64,000 nt of DNA from Bacteroidaceae bacterium (GCA_017529865.1 JAFXNA010000004.1:248001-312000), one strand, 5' to 3'. Counted from the first letter of the stretch, positions 57,254-63,512 are shown. Made by a program: numbers and translations. The notes: generated by a model from the sequence alone, not told the origin.

Positions 57254-57532
57254 TTAAATTGGAACTTTGGGTCGCTCCCAAAGCACTCCGCAGGTGAAAA
57301 GCGGCCCCTAATAACTTGTGATAATTGCGTGGTAGCTCCATCGCAGGATACCCAAGTGAAAAGGGCAGCCTATTAACCTGAGCACTTAAAAACGGGGCTC
57401 CGCAGGTGTTTAGCATTTACTCTGCGGAGAAGATGAAGGTCCTGGCGTCCAATGCTTGTATAAGTCAGATAGACCATGCATCAGTGAAGTTTTTTATCCA
57501 TTTGTGCGGATATCGACCGTTCTTCACATTTT
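57254..57532 (+). ncRNA. Structured spacer with repeated GTGAAAAG hairpins
   Basis: Gene-free. Hairpins: CTTTGGG/CCCAAAG (57265/57277); two related hairpins CCGCAGGTGAAAAGCGG (57288-57304) and CCCAAGTGAAAAGGG (57351-57365), both followed by CCTA(A/T)TAAC; CTCCGCAG/CTGCGGAG (57398/57422). The pairing bases differ while the GTGAAAAG loop is kept. Confidence 0.6.
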
Positions 57533-57605
57533 TCCGATGTAGCTCAGTTGGTAGAGCGGCTCATTTGTAATGAGCGGGTCGGGAGTTCGAGCCTCTCTAT
57601 CGGAG
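57533..57605 (+). tRNA. tRNA-Thr(TGT)
   Basis: Acceptor TCCGATG/TATCGGA, anticodon stem GCTCA/TGAGC with loop TTTGTAA, T-loop TTCGAGC. Confidence 0.9.
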
Positions 57606-57615
57606 CTATTTTCAT

Positions 57616-57686
57616 TCGCGTATAGCTTAACTGGAAGAGTAGCCTGTCTGCAGCAGGAAACAAAGGTTCGATTCCTTTTGCGCGAG
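57616..57686 (+). tRNA. tRNA, isotype unresolved (TGC or GCA)
   Basis: Acceptor TCGCGTA/TGCGCGA and a good T-arm, but the anticodon stem (CCTG/CAGG) leaves loop TCTGCAG, which gives TGC (Ala) with C33 instead of U33. Enforcing U33 gives GCA (Cys) with a poor stem. The tRNA may be atypical or decaying. Confidence 0.6.
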
Positions 57687-57693
57687 CTAACTA

Positions 57694-57768
57694 TTGCCGA
57701 TTCGCCAAGCTGGTAAGGCACAGGACTCTGACTCCTGTATTCGGGCGTTCGAACCGCTCATCGGCAAC
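57694..57768 (+). tRNA. tRNA-Gln(CTG)
   Basis: Acceptor TTGCCGA/TCGGCAA, anticodon stem CAGGA/TCCTG with loop CTCTGAC, T-loop TTCGAAC. Confidence 0.9.
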
Positions 57769-57780
57769 GAAGATTTTATC

Positions 57781-57863
57781 GCGGGATAGTCTAATGGTAA
57801 GATACTAGGCTCATAACCTAGGGACTGGTAAAGCTTGTCTCGGTTCGACTCCGAGTCCCGCTA
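57781..57863 (+). tRNA. tRNA with CAT anticodon and long variable arm
   Basis: Acceptor GCGGGAT/GTCCCGC, anticodon stem CTAGG/CCTAG with loop CTCATAA (CAT: Met, initiator or lysidine-Ile). The variable region is ~17 bases (GGACTGGTAAAGCTTGT), unusual for a CAT tRNA. Confidence 0.8.
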
Positions 57864-57872
57864 CTAATTCGA

Positions 57873-57957
57873 TTGTCTAAGGGTCGTCATGACGGCATTT
57901 GGTAAATTTCGAAGCCTATCAAGTGGAAGGTTAAATTCCTTCACGATTCTTGGACAA
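57873..57957 (+). other. tRNA-like element
   Basis: Closed by TTGTCTAAG/CTTGGACAA (9 bp, one G-U) with a T-arm-like hairpin GAAGG-TTAAATT-CCTTC next to the 3' strand, but no canonical D- or anticodon arm. A decayed tRNA or a tRNA mimic. Confidence 0.45.
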
Positions 57958-57964
57958 TCATTTT

Positions 57965-58038
57965 GCCAGCTAACCCAAACCCGGTGATTGGGTCGGACTG
58001 AAAATCCGAGTAGTCTGGTTCGACTCCAGAAGCTGGCA
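57965..58038 (+). tRNA. tRNA-Phe(GAA)
   Basis: Acceptor GCCAGCT/AGCTGGC, anticodon stem TCGGA/TCCGA with loop CTGAAAA, T-loop TTCGACT. The D-arm is atypical (AACCCAAACCCGGTGATTGG). Confidence 0.88.
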
Positions 58039-58060
58039 CGAAAAGTAACTATGAGGTTGT

Positions 58061-58672
58061 ATGGATTATATTTGTACATATTGCGGAAAAGCATGTAAAA
58101 ATGATAATTCACATAGAAATCACGAACGGTTGTGCCCACATAACCCTAATAGACACTATGTTAGCCATACGATAGGGGCTACTCCATGGAATAAAGGATT
58201 AACAAAAGATACAGACATTCGAGTAAAATCCTATTCAGATAAGCATTTGCATAATACATATTGGCTTGGTAAACATCATTCGATGGAAACTCGTATAAAA
58301 CTAGCGAAAAATGGGGGTTATCGACATGGTTCAGGTCATGGTAAACATGGCATGTATAAAGGATATCAATGTGACAGTTCATGGGAATTAGCATATGTGA
58401 TTTACAACCTTGAACATGATATAAAGTTTGAACGTAATCATGAGCGATTTCTATATAATTTGAACGGTAAGTCGCATTATTACACACCAGATTTTATATG
58501 CGATGGTAAATATATTGAGATTAAAGGATATATCAATGAATCATGGAATGCTAAAGTAGAGCAATTTCCGAAAGATAAAACATTGGCTATATTGTACAAG
58601 GCTGACATGAAACCGTATTTAGAATATGTTGTTAATAAATATGGAAAAGACTTTATATCATTATATGAATAA
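58061..58672 (+). CDS. Homing-type endonuclease in the tRNA array
   Basis: A 203-residue protein. An N-terminal C2H2-like finger (CTYCGKACKNDNSHRNHERLC is split C-x2-C...H...C) is followed by a NUMOD3-like DNA-binding stretch (GATPWNKGLTKD). The C-terminal part (SSWELAYVIYNL, then YYTPDF with YIEIKGY) has the order of a PD-(D/E)xK-type nuclease fold. It is markedly more AT-rich than neighbouring genes, which points to recent transfer as a selfish element into the tRNA cluster. Start at 58061 has no strong ribosome-binding site. Nuclease class is inferred by motif reading. Confidence 0.65.
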   Translation: MDYICTYCGKACKNDNSHRNHERLCPHNPNRHYVSHTIGATPWNKGLTKDTDIRVKSYSDKHLHNTYWLGKHHSMETRIKLAKNGGYRHGSGHGKHGMYKGYQCDSSWELAYVIYNLEHDIKFERNHERFLYNLNGKSHYYTPDFICDGKYIEIKGYINESWNAKVEQFPKDKTLAILYKADMKPYLEYVVNKYGKDFISLYE

Positions 58673-58759
58673 AGGTGAGAGTTTAAACATAGGTGAAATG
58701 AAGTAGGTGCCCACCGTGTGGGATTTTGGTGGTTATAAACCACCCACCTATGTGTTTAT

Positions 58760-58833
58760 CCGCAGCTATAGCAATTGGTTAGATAGCCACTCTGATAAGG
58801 TGGAGGCTCCTGGTTCGAGTCCAGGGTTGCGGA
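58760..58833 (+). tRNA. tRNA-Ile(GAT)
   Basis: Acceptor CCGCAGC/GTTGCGG, anticodon stem CCACT/GGTGG with loop CTGATAA, T-loop TTCGAGT. Confidence 0.9.
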
Positions 58834-58842
58834 CTACATTTT

Positions 58843-58918
58843 TGGCGCTATCGAATAACTGGCCTAGTTCATCGCCCTTTCAAGGCGGCAATACGGGTTC
58901 GAGTCCCGTTGGCGCTAC
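58843..58918 (+). tRNA. tRNA-Glu(TTC)
   Basis: Acceptor TGGCGCT/GGCGCTA (two wobbles), anticodon stem CGCC/GGCG with loop CTTTCAA, T-loop TTCGAGT. A near relative of the Glu(CTC) gene at 59804. Confidence 0.85.
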
Positions 58919-58926
58919 TACGTTTT

Positions 58927-58999
58927 TCCGTTGTAGCTCAGTTGGTAGAGCAGCTCATTCGTAATGAGCGGGTCGGGAGTTCAAGTCTCTCCATCGGAG
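58927..58999 (+). tRNA. tRNA-Thr(CGT)
   Basis: Acceptor TCCGTTG/CATCGGA, anticodon stem GCTCA/TGAGC with loop TTCGTAA. Almost identical to Thr(TGT) at 57533, so one arose by duplication. Confidence 0.9.
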
Positions 59000-59012
59000 C
59001 TAATTAAAGTAT

Positions 59013-59087
59013 AGGTGTAATATGGTTCACTCAGTAGCCATAAGTCACCTAAAGCTCAGGTCGTAAGTTCGAGTCTTACTGTCGGAG
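59013..59087 (+). pseudogene. tRNA remnant (3' half)
   Basis: An intact T-arm and 3' acceptor strand (TAAGTTCGAGTCTTA, then CTGTCGGAG) are preceded by an unrelated nested hairpin (AGGTG/CACCT around ATGG/CCAT). No 5' acceptor partner. Probably a decayed Thr-type duplicate. Confidence 0.45.
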
Positions 59088-59319
59088 TTAGAAAACATCT
59101 GGCTAAATGTCCGTCATTGAGGGCCAGACCCGTCGCGTTCGGACAGCGATGGACGGGAGGCGTGATGAAGCCTGCTATTAAATGGTAACGATAACCATCT
59201 TCGGTCTATGTAAGGGCTACTAGGTGAGCCCGTTCGCAACATAGATGACAAACCGATGGCCTCGGCGACGAGCGGAAAGGATGCCGTAACCCCCGCAGCT
59301 CCTCGAATTCATCAAACTT
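59088..59319 (+). ncRNA. Structured array spacer
   Basis: Gene-free. Helices TCTGGC/GCCAGA (59098/59123). A nested stack from CCATC..CGG (59195) to CCGATGG (59253) encloses CTATGT/ACATAG (59205/59239) and GGGCT/AGCCC (59214/59227). Confidence 0.55.
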
Positions 59320-59395
59320 TCGGAATATAGCTCAGCCTGGTAGAGCGCTTGCTTCGGGAGCAAGAGGTCGTAGGTCCAAATCCTGCCATTCCGAC
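59320..59395 (+). tRNA. tRNA-Pro(CGG)
   Basis: Acceptor TCGGAAT/ATTCCGA, anticodon stem CTTGC/GCAAG with loop TTCGGGA. The T-loop reads TCCAAAT rather than TTCGAAT, an unusual substitution. Confidence 0.88.
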
Positions 59396-59803
59396 TAAAA
59401 CACAAATGAGTAGAACCCGTGTTGCATCATTCATGTTCATGCTAGCGGGCTAACCCCGATGGAGAAAACTTGGGGATGAGGAATCTGTCTCTGCGAATTA
59501 TGAATGAAAGAATGGTGGTCGCAGAGGTGTAGTATTGGCTCTACTAAAATATGCCACGTGAGACCTCTTGAAATAAGAGAGGCCGGAGATAAACCTAGAG
59601 TAACTAACTAGGATACTCGCTAACCAGTCCTTGAAATGAGGAAGCCTGTAAGTTTGTGTTTAAATTAAAAGGCCGTTATGCCTTTCCTGATGTAAACCGT
59701 GATGTTGTAAGGAATGTCAGTCGTGCGGTCTGTGTGAGATACCTAAGAACCATTGGGCCACTCACCATAATAAAAGGCTTAGTTAGGGATGTCACGTATT
59801 TTT
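59396..59803 (+). ncRNA. Structured array spacer, 408 bases
   Basis: No credible gene. Helix TCTGCGA/TCGCAGA (59490/59519) and several local hairpins, including a CCTCTT..AAGAGAGG stem near 59570-59595. Function unknown. Confidence 0.45.
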
Positions 59804-59879
59804 CGGCTCTATCGAATAACTGGTTCAGTTCGTTAGCCTCTCAAGCTAGAAATTCGGGTTCAAGTCCCGATGGAGCTAT
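59804..59879 (+). tRNA. tRNA-Glu(CTC)
   Basis: Acceptor CGGCTCT/GGAGCTA (first pair mismatched), anticodon stem TTAGC/GCTAG with loop CTCTCAA, T-loop TTCAAGT. Confidence 0.82.
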
Positions 59880-59882
59880 TAT

Positions 59883-59965
59883 GCAGCCATGCTGAAATTG
59901 GTAGCCAGGCCAGCCTGTCACGCTGGTGTCCTATGGGCGTGCGAGTTCAAGTCTCGCTGGTTGCG
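59883..59965 (+). tRNA. tRNA-Asp(GTC) with long variable arm
   Basis: Acceptor GCAGCCA/TGGTTGC, anticodon stem CCAGC/GCTGG with loop CTGTCAC. A class-II-like variable arm (GTCC/GGGC) and a Leu-like D-arm (TGCTGAAATTGGTAG) are unexpected for Asp. Confidence 0.82.
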
Positions 59966-59972
59966 CTAATTT

Positions 59973-60047
59973 ACTTCCATAGCTCAGTTGGTTCAGAGCG
60001 CTTGCCTTACAAGCAAGGGGTCATAGGTTCGAATCCTATTGGGAGTA
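59973..60047 (+). tRNA. tRNA-Val(TAC)
   Basis: Acceptor ACTTCCA/TGGGAGT, anticodon stem CTTGC/GCAAG with loop CTTACAA, T-loop TTCGAAT. Confidence 0.92.
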
Positions 60048-60055
60048 CGAATTTA

Positions 60056-60128
60056 CCCCCTCAGTAGTGTAATGGTAGCACAAGGGATTGTGATTCCCTT
60101 AGTTCGAGTTCGAATCTCGGCTGGCGGA
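60056..60128 (+). tRNA. tRNA-His(GTG)
   Basis: Anticodon stem AGGGA/TCCCT with loop TTGTGAT, T-loop TTCGAAT. The acceptor stem (CCCCCTC/CTGGCGG) is poorly paired. Confidence 0.8.
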
Positions 60129-60298
60129 CTAAAATCAAAAACAGTATAAAAATCGTCATAGTTTATCCGCTGTTCTATGACAAAGTTTTTGCTCTTGCAA
60201 GGCGGACTCCATCAATTCAAGCCAATTATACAGAGTGTATAGGGTGGATGGAGTACGTGACCCCTGCTCGGTGACAGGCTAAAACGCCGCCATTTTAT
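60129..60298 (+). ncRNA. Structured array spacer
   Basis: Nested helices GGCGG/CCGCC (60201/60287) and ACTCCATC/GATGGAGT (60206/60247) plus hairpin CCTG/CAGG form a ~91-base domain just upstream of tRNA-Arg. Confidence 0.6.
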
Positions 60299-60372
60299 GC
60301 TCTCGTAGCTCAACTGGATAGAGCGCCAGACTACGAATCTGGAGGTTGCAAGTTCGAGTCTTGCCGAGAGTA
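60299..60372 (+). tRNA. tRNA-Arg(ACG)
   Basis: Acceptor GCTCTCG/CGAGAGT, anticodon stem CCAGA/TCTGG with loop CTACGAA, T-loop TTCGAGT. Confidence 0.92.
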
Positions 60373-60385
60373 CGATGATTTCATT

Positions 60386-60466
60386 GGAGGATTAGGCTAA
60401 CTGGTAAGTCAGCGGTCTTGAAAACCGCCGTCGTAAGGCTTGGGGGTTCGAGTCCCTCATCCTCCG
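60386..60466 (+). tRNA. tRNA-Ser(TGA)
   Basis: Acceptor GGAGGAT/ATCCTCC, anticodon stem GCGGT/ACCGC with loop CTTGAAA, class II variable arm as expected for Ser. Confidence 0.93.
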
Positions 60467-60645
60467 CTAAGTTTAAGGGGCCATTAGCGTTCTTCTCGCA
60501 AAAGAGCTAATGACAGGTTGAAAGATGCGAGGTCTTTACGAACCTGAGGTTGCAACGTATTACAACTGGAGAAGTTTGAAGTTGCACATGATGACGTACC
60601 TGCTATGAAAGAGCGTATGTGGTACTCCAAAAGCGTCATCTTCAC
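60467..60645 (+). ncRNA. Structured array spacer
   Basis: Helices CATTAGC/GCTAATG (60482/60506) and GATGACG/CGTCATC (60590/60634) with hairpins between. No gene. Confidence 0.55.
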
Positions 60646-60718
60646 TGCGGTGTAGCTCAGTTGGTAGAGCAACGGAATCATAATCCGTGTGTCAACGGTT
60701 CAAGTCCGTTCTCCGCAA
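60646..60718 (+). tRNA. tRNA-Met(CAT)
   Basis: Acceptor TGCGGTG/CTCCGCA, anticodon stem ACGGA/TCCGT with loop ATCATAA, T-loop TTCAAGT. Whether elongator Met or lysidine-Ile cannot be told. Confidence 0.88.
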
Positions 60719-60723
60719 TAAAA

Positions 60724-60811
60724 TCGGGTTGTGGCGGAATTGGTAGACGCGCACCGTTCAGGGCGGTGTTCCGCAAGCGAGGAGTGTGAGTTCGATTCTC
60801 ACTAACCCGAC
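60724..60811 (+). tRNA. tRNA-Leu(CAG)
   Basis: Acceptor TCGGGTT/AACCCGA, anticodon stem CACCG/CGGTG with loop TTCAGGG, class II variable arm. Confidence 0.93.
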
Positions 60812-60837
60812 GCTGAAAAGTTTTTGCCAAAGCAATA

Positions 60838-60870
60838 TTTTTGCCAATTTTTTAGCTTTTTTGGCAAAAA
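60838..60870. terminator. Inverted repeat, possible terminator
   Basis: 10-bp stem TTTTTGCCAA/TTGGCAAAAA with a T-rich loop, between tRNA-Leu and the next promoter. It probably ends the first array transcript. Confidence 0.5.
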
Positions 60871-60874
60871 TGGG

Positions 60875-60903
60875 TTGACAGTTGTCAATTATCTTTCTAT
60901 ATT
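60875..60903 (+). promoter_or_regulatory. Early promoter TTGACA-N17-TATATT inside the array
   Basis: Consensus -35 (60875-60880), 17-base spacer, -10 TATATT (60898-60903). It starts a second array transcript beginning ~60 bases before tRNA-Ala. Confidence 0.88.
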
Positions 60904-60962
60904 TCCGAACGTGGTTGACACGAGATGTCAACTCGCTGATTGACAGTTTGGTTTTGCAATTA

Positions 60963-61037
60963 TGGGGTCATAGCTCAATTGGTAGAGTACCAGCTTTGCA
61001 AGCTGGGTGTTTCGGGTTCGAGTCCCGATGGCTCCAT
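60963..61037 (+). tRNA. tRNA-Ala(TGC)
   Basis: Acceptor TGGGGTC/GGCTCCA, anticodon stem CCAGC/GCTGG with loop TTTGCAA, T-loop TTCGAGT. Confidence 0.9.
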
Positions 61038-61051
61038 TACTTAATGATACA

Positions 61052-61172
61052 AGCATACAACCGATTCATTGGAGCAACAATAATCGGTGGCGATTAAATC
61101 GGCTTTGGATGTGCTCATCCGAGACAGAGGTATTCAGCCGATTGACTGACTGGGCGACCGTTAATGTATGCT
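61052..61172 (+). ncRNA. Structured spacer RNA, ~120 bases
   Basis: Closed by perfect AGCATACA/TGTATGCT (61052/61165). Inside, CCGATT/AATCGG and GGATG/CATCC hairpins. No gene; rest of the spacer to 61270 has a GGAAGG/CCTTC hairpin. Confidence 0.55.
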
Positions 61173-61270
61173 GAATCGATGTGGACCACAGGTGTGCGGT
61201 GCGACAGGGGAAGGTTTAAGCCTTCTTACGAGTCCTCTCGGGTCGAGTATCATTATTTCTTTTTTCTTTT

Positions 61271-61359
61271 GGGTTGACTGCGAGGATGGTGGTTTCGCAA
61301 CGGACTGTAAATCCGTTCCCTCTGGGTAAACATTGTAGGTTCGACTCCTATTCAACCCA
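61271..61359 (+). tRNA. tRNA-Tyr(GTA)
   Basis: Acceptor GGGTTGA/TCAACCC, anticodon stem ACGGA/TCCGT with loop CTGTAAA, long variable arm as expected for bacterial Tyr. Confidence 0.92.
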
Positions 61360-61364
61360 CTAAA

Positions 61365-61433
61365 AGTCAGTGTCGTTTGAAAGCGTTACTTAGGATGAAG
61401 CTAAAAGAACACGCTTTCTACCTTTACCTGACT
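61365..61433 (+). ncRNA. RNA element E1 upstream of insert-bearing tRNA-Asn
   Basis: Outer stem GTCAG/CTGAC, then TGTCG, inner stem GAAAGCG/CGCTTTC, with TTACTT directly after the inner 5' strand and TTTACC before the outer 3' strand. Element E2 (61587) keeps the same unpaired motifs with compensatory stem changes. Ends 8 bases before the tRNA. Confidence 0.7.
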
Positions 61434-61441
61434 TCTTTTGT

Positions 61442-61574
61442 TCCAGGATAGCTCAGTTGGTTAGAGCACGTATAAATACCTGTCCTACTTTTCCCCTGTG
61501 CAAGGGTGGCGATTTGGATTGGGTTACTTAGCCTGTTAAGCTCGGGGTCGTAGGTTCGAGTCCTACTCCTGGTA
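61442..61574 (+). tRNA. tRNA-Asn(GTT) interrupted by a 59-nt insert
   Basis: 5' part TCCAGGA-TAGCTCAGTTGGTTAGAGC-A-CG, insert 61471-61529, then AGC-CTGTTAA-GCTCG and a normal T-arm and acceptor strand. Without the insert the anticodon stem is a perfect CGAGC/GCTCG; with it the stem is mispaired. Second Asn(GTT) in the array. Confidence 0.8.
61471..61529 (+). other. Structured insert in tRNA-Asn anticodon stem
   Basis: 59 bases between tRNA positions 28 and 29. Pairing ACCTGTCC with GGATTGGGT (one bulge) encloses a CCC/GGG hairpin, and it ends GGGTTACTT. Homologous to the 53-base insert at 61709. Far too short for a group I or II intron. Confidence 0.75.
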
Positions 61575-61586
61575 CTAATAAATTTC

Positions 61587-61677
61587 ATCCAGTGTCGATA
61601 GAAACCGTTACTTCGCTCTGACTTTTTACTTCAGATTTGCCCTAACGGGCGTAATCGGTTTCGCTTTTTACCTGGAT
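61587..61677 (+). ncRNA. RNA element E2 upstream of insert-bearing tRNA-Cys
   Basis: Outer stem ATCCAG/CTGGAT, TGTCG, inner stem GAAACCG/CGGTTTC with TTACTT, an extra GCCC/GGGC hairpin and TTTACC. Same frame as E1, with G-C/C-G and A-T/C-G swaps. Ends 3 bases before the tRNA. Confidence 0.7.
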
Positions 61678-61680
61678 TTC

Positions 61681-61806
61681 CCCAGTGTAGCTCAGATGGT
61701 AGAGCGCGTAAAAGACCTGTTTGCTTTTCTCCCGCAAGGGTTGCGATAGAATGGGTTACTTAGTCTGCAAAACTCGTGGTCACAGGTTCGAGTCCTGTCG
61801 CTGGGT
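61681..61806 (+). tRNA. tRNA-Cys(GCA) interrupted by a 53-nt insert
   Basis: 5' part CCCAGTG-TAGCTCAGATGGTAGAGC-G-CG, insert 61709-61761, then AGT-CTGCAAA-ACTCG and a normal T-arm; acceptor CCCAGTG/CGCTGGG and U73, as for Cys. Removing the insert restores a perfect CGAGT/ACTCG stem. Confidence 0.82.
61709..61761 (+). other. Structured insert in tRNA-Cys anticodon stem
   Basis: 53 bases between positions 28 and 29. ACCTGTTT pairs with GAATGGGT around CCC-GCAA-GGG (GNRA-type loop); it ends GGGTTACTT. It covaries with the tRNA-Asn insert (TCC/GGA versus TTT/GAA). Confidence 0.75.
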
Positions 61807-62076
61807 CTAAACAATCTTTCCGTTTCAGCGTAGCAGCAAACGGTGCCAAATCGCAGGTGGCACACCAAACCGTATGAGTATCCATTCCGTGGCTGGATGT
61901 GGTGAAATGACATAAGGTGATTCTTGCGGATATATCGGTCGCACCGATGAAATTTCCTTTTGTAAACGGCTGTTTCGCACAGCGCAAGCTCCCTTTCGGA
62001 AACAAAAGTTAAAAGGGATTATGATAGCGGATAACCAACGCCAATGGTGATATGCGAAGGAACAAATGCGAGGCTA
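61807..62076 (+). ncRNA. Structured array spacer, 270 bases
   Basis: Gene-free. Hairpin GTGCCA/TGGCAC (61843/61858) enclosed by ACGG/CCGT; other short stems. Function unknown. Confidence 0.45.
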
Positions 62077-62150
62077 GGGACCTTAGCTCAGTTGGTGAGA
62101 GCAACGGACTCATAACCCGTCGGTCCTCGGTCCAAGTCCGAGAGGTCCCA
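62077..62150 (+). tRNA. tRNA with CAT anticodon (Met-type)
   Basis: Acceptor GGGACCT/AGGTCCC, anticodon stem ACGGA/CCCGT with loop CTCATAA, T-loop TCCAAGT. Third CAT tRNA of the array; one may be Ile (lysidine). Confidence 0.88.
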
Positions 62151-62480
62151 GAGTCTTGCTTTCTTACCGTTTGTTTACTGTGACGACATTGCAAATCAAA
62201 CGGCCTCTAAAGTTGGAAGTAAAAAGGGCAGGAAGGATATGGCGTCGAAAACCGTATCTGGTAATGCGGGTGAACTTCATATGAGGATAGTTCTATGCCT
62301 CGAAGAGTTTCAAATAGATAGCGTTTCGCACCGTCCCGAGATGAAGGTGGGGTGTCAGCGTCCCAAAGAGCTGATGGTGCAATAGATTGGTGCACAAATC
62401 TTAGCCTCCAGGTTTGGTGCAGTTCGGACTTCGGTTCGTCCTGTGTTGTGATTCGATTTCATGAGGGTTAACTATTTTAA
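62151..62480 (+). ncRNA. Structured array spacer, 330 bases
   Basis: No gene. Helix CCGTTTG/CAAACGG (62167/62197), a TTGGTGCA-type stem near 62390 and a GGAC/GTCC hairpin near 62430. Confidence 0.45.
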
Positions 62481-62553
62481 GCGGATGTAGCTCAATTGGT
62501 AGAGTTCCTGCCCTCCAAGCAGGTTGTTGTGGGTTCGAGACCCATTATCCGCT
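62481..62553 (+). tRNA. tRNA-Gly(TCC)
   Basis: Acceptor GCGGATG/TATCCGC, anticodon stem CCTGC/GCAGG with loop CCTCCAA, T-loop TTCGAGA. Confidence 0.92.
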
Positions 62554-62560
62554 CGAATTC

Positions 62561-62633
62561 GAGTTCGTAGCTCAGATGGTAGAGCAATAGACTTTTAATC
62601 TATGGGTCGCGAGTTCGACTCTCGCCGAGCTCA
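62561..62633 (+). tRNA. tRNA-Lys(TTT)
   Basis: Acceptor GAGTTCG/CGAGCTC, anticodon stem ATAGA/TCTAT with loop CTTTTAA, T-loop TTCGACT. Confidence 0.92.
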
Positions 62634-62642
62634 CGAAGTTTC

Positions 62643-62715
<73 letters not shown>

Positions 62716-62724
62716 CTATTTTAC

Positions 62725-62797
62725 TGGGGTATCGTCAAGTTGGTAAGACATGGGATTTTGATTCCCATATTCGTTGGTTCGAGTCCAGCTACCCCAA
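62725..62797 (+). tRNA. tRNA-Gln(TTG)
   Basis: Acceptor TGGGGTA/TACCCCA, anticodon stem TGGGA/TCCCA with loop TTTTGAT, T-loop TTCGAGT. Confidence 0.92.
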
Positions 62798-62802
62798 CTA
62801 AA

Positions 62803-62884
62803 TAGGCACTGAAAGATGGTCATGTGTTTCACGACACATTGTAAAATCCAAAGGTTGCGGCGAAAGCCACATAACGGGTGCCTA
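62803..62884 (+). ncRNA. Compact structured RNA, 82 bases
   Basis: Closed by perfect TAGGCAC/GTGCCTA, with internal ATGTGT/ACACAT hairpin and GGC-GAAA-GCC tetraloop hairpin; three-way-junction layout directly after tRNA-Gln. Confidence 0.6.
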
Positions 62885-63401
62885 CATGAATTTTCCACAA
62901 TCACAGTACGCTGCCGTCATCGCCTCAATGCAGTTGGCGGGAGTTATGGATAGGGTGCGAGTAGTTCACCGTGGACTGACTTAGCATTCGTCTTGTGATG
63001 CCCAGATGCGTCATCCCGATTAGTTAAACCCTTTTCGGTGAGGGCAGACTGCTCTCATTCTAGGTGTGGAAGTCAAGGGAGGAAGATGATGCACCAGTTC
63101 CTGTTCTGACTAACAGGATATGTTGCGTGAAGGGATGCAGGTATTAAAGCCAGCATGCACCGACAAAGAATTGCAGCTGCCGTTCCGAATAGAGGCAGGT
63201 CCTTAATGAGGGCGGGTACAGCAATGTTGCTGCAAGAGGTGCATTAGGTCAAGATAATAGACGACTTCATGTTTTCAATCAGGTACTGTTCCCTGCGGTG
63301 AATCCGAAAACTGGCCACGTGATTGCGCATAGGCGTGGATGATTGTACCTATAAGGTCACGGCTTTGCCATTCAGCTTGTTACGAAAGAGAATGGCGTCT
63401 C
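62885..63401 (+). ncRNA. Long gene-free spacer, candidate large RNA
   Basis: A 517-base stretch (about 600 with the preceding element) without a gene, GC-balanced, with hairpins such as CCTGTT/AACAGG (63100/63112). Size and position next to phage tRNA genes resemble ornate large RNAs such as ROOL or GOLLD, but no signature could be verified by eye. Confidence 0.4.
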
Positions 63402-63487
63402 GCGCAAGTACCCAAGCGGACGAAGGGGGAGGTCTGCAAAACCTCTAGGCCGAAAGGCTCGCGTAAGTTCGACTCTTACCTTGTGCT
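63402..63487 (+). tRNA. tRNA-Cys(GCA) with class II variable arm
   Basis: Acceptor GCGCAAG/CTTGTGC, anticodon stem GAGGT/ACCTC with loop CTGCAAA, variable arm AGGCC/GGCT hairpin, U73. Cys with a long variable arm and a Leu/Ser-like D-arm is unusual. Confidence 0.83.
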
Positions 63488-63512
63488 TAATTTTAACAGT
63501 AATGGAGACTCT

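Noticed and set aside
60150..60175. Late-type promoter CATAGTTTATCC on the minus strand in the array
   Set aside because: Resembles the block in reverse (GATAAACTAT), but no minus-strand gene follows within reach.
61471..61761. Group I introns in tRNA-Asn and tRNA-Cys
   Set aside because: Inserts are 53-59 bases, lack the P/Q/R/S core, and lie in the anticodon stem instead of the loop.
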